DNA of 42,001 nucleotides from Bacteroidaceae bacterium. Its GTDB lineage: Bacteria; Bacteroidota; Bacteroidia; Bacteroidales; Bacteroidaceae. Positions within the stretch are counted from its first letter, which is position 1; each line of letters starts with the position of its first letter. The notes beneath the pieces are model-generated. The model did not search any database. It was not told the origin of the DNA and saw only the letters and a program-made list of their open reading frames with translations. The DNA lies in NCBI GenBank assembly GCA_024683455.1, contig JAIKYE010000082.1, positions 1 to 42,001 of the forward strand. Reading direction: 5' to 3'. Both the position numbers and the translations under genes were made by a program. This document shows, one piece after another, positions 41,883 through 42,001 of this stretch.

Positions 41883-41913
41883 TTTGGTGGTTTGCGGAAA
41901 AGTTGTACCTTTG
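41883..41913 (+). promoter_or_regulatory. ribosomal RNA operon promoter
   Basis: TTTG (41883-41886) and TACCTTTG (41906-41913) are 19 bp apart, starting about 100 bp after the xpt stop. Together with the leader that follows, this is the layout of a Bacteroidota rrn promoter. Confidence 0.75.
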
Positions 41914-41919
41914 CACCCG

Positions 41920-42001
41920 CAAACGAGAAACACGGGCCCTGGCGAGGGGTTCCGGAAGTCCCGGAAGCACGAAGAGAAATAGTTCTTTGACATAATTCCA
42001 T
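41920..42001 (+). other. 16S rRNA leader (5' part)
   Basis: The sequence contains a TTCCGG/CCGGAA hairpin (about 41950-41966) and AGTTCTTTGACATAAT at 41981-41996. The latter is the conserved leader motif a short way upstream of 16S rRNA in Bacteroidales. The 16S gene itself should start beyond base 42,001. Confidence 0.75.

Overview
The window looks like chromosomal DNA of a Bacteroidota bacterium, most probably a Bacteroidales member close to Prevotella. The evidence is recurrent TAnnTTTG -7 boxes with TTTG/TTG about 20 bp upstream, several secreted proteins ending in type IX-secretion-like tails, a BtuB/BtuG-type vitamin B12 locus, a glycine-lipid (GlsA/GlsB) pair, and many short A/T-rich interspersed repeats. 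I did not identify the species.

Left part (1-17,484). A truncated Ig-like-repeat surface protein enters from the left edge. A membrane-anchored AraC-type regulator (minus) is divergent from a small secreted protein followed by glsA-glsB. A plus-strand cluster follows: dGTPase, dUTPase, TPR protein, DUF4292-like lipoprotein and EnvC-like amidase activator. It converges on an M20 deacetylase (argE-like). That gene shares a compact divergent promoter region with an acyl-CoA synthetase, which overlaps prfB. A 46-residue membrane microprotein and a CYTH phosphatase come next, ending at a 13-bp hairpin.

Middle (17,506-29,541). All genes are on the minus strand. A cobalamin riboswitch precedes btuB, a BtuG-like beta-propeller gene and a 1,489-residue GLUG/DUF4465 surface protein, and the unit ends at a clear intrinsic terminator. 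A second unit follows, with a ricin-like secreted protein and a calcineurin-like phosphoesterase carrying two LamG-like modules. Its promoter contains a 19-bp palindrome.

Right part (29,594-42,001). A VanZ-like protein is divergent from two tandem NSS-family sodium symporters, which overlap a triple helix-hairpin-helix (ComEA-like) gene. The 3' end of that gene doubles as the terminator of a convergent tRNA-Phe. A minus-strand operon sppA-lpxK-PNP-thiL follows. A GH110-like beta-helix protein is then followed by a noncoding region with an inverted-repeat mini-element and a candidate small RNA with its own promoter and terminator. Last come xpt and the promoter and leader of a ribosomal RNA operon whose 16S gene should begin just beyond the window.

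The strongest candidates for new biology are the riboswitch-controlled B12 locus whose BtuG-like protein has a T9SS-like tail instead of a lipobox, the short repeats inserted in frame into coding sequences (including a signal peptide), and the roughly 205-nt RNA candidate upstream of xpt.
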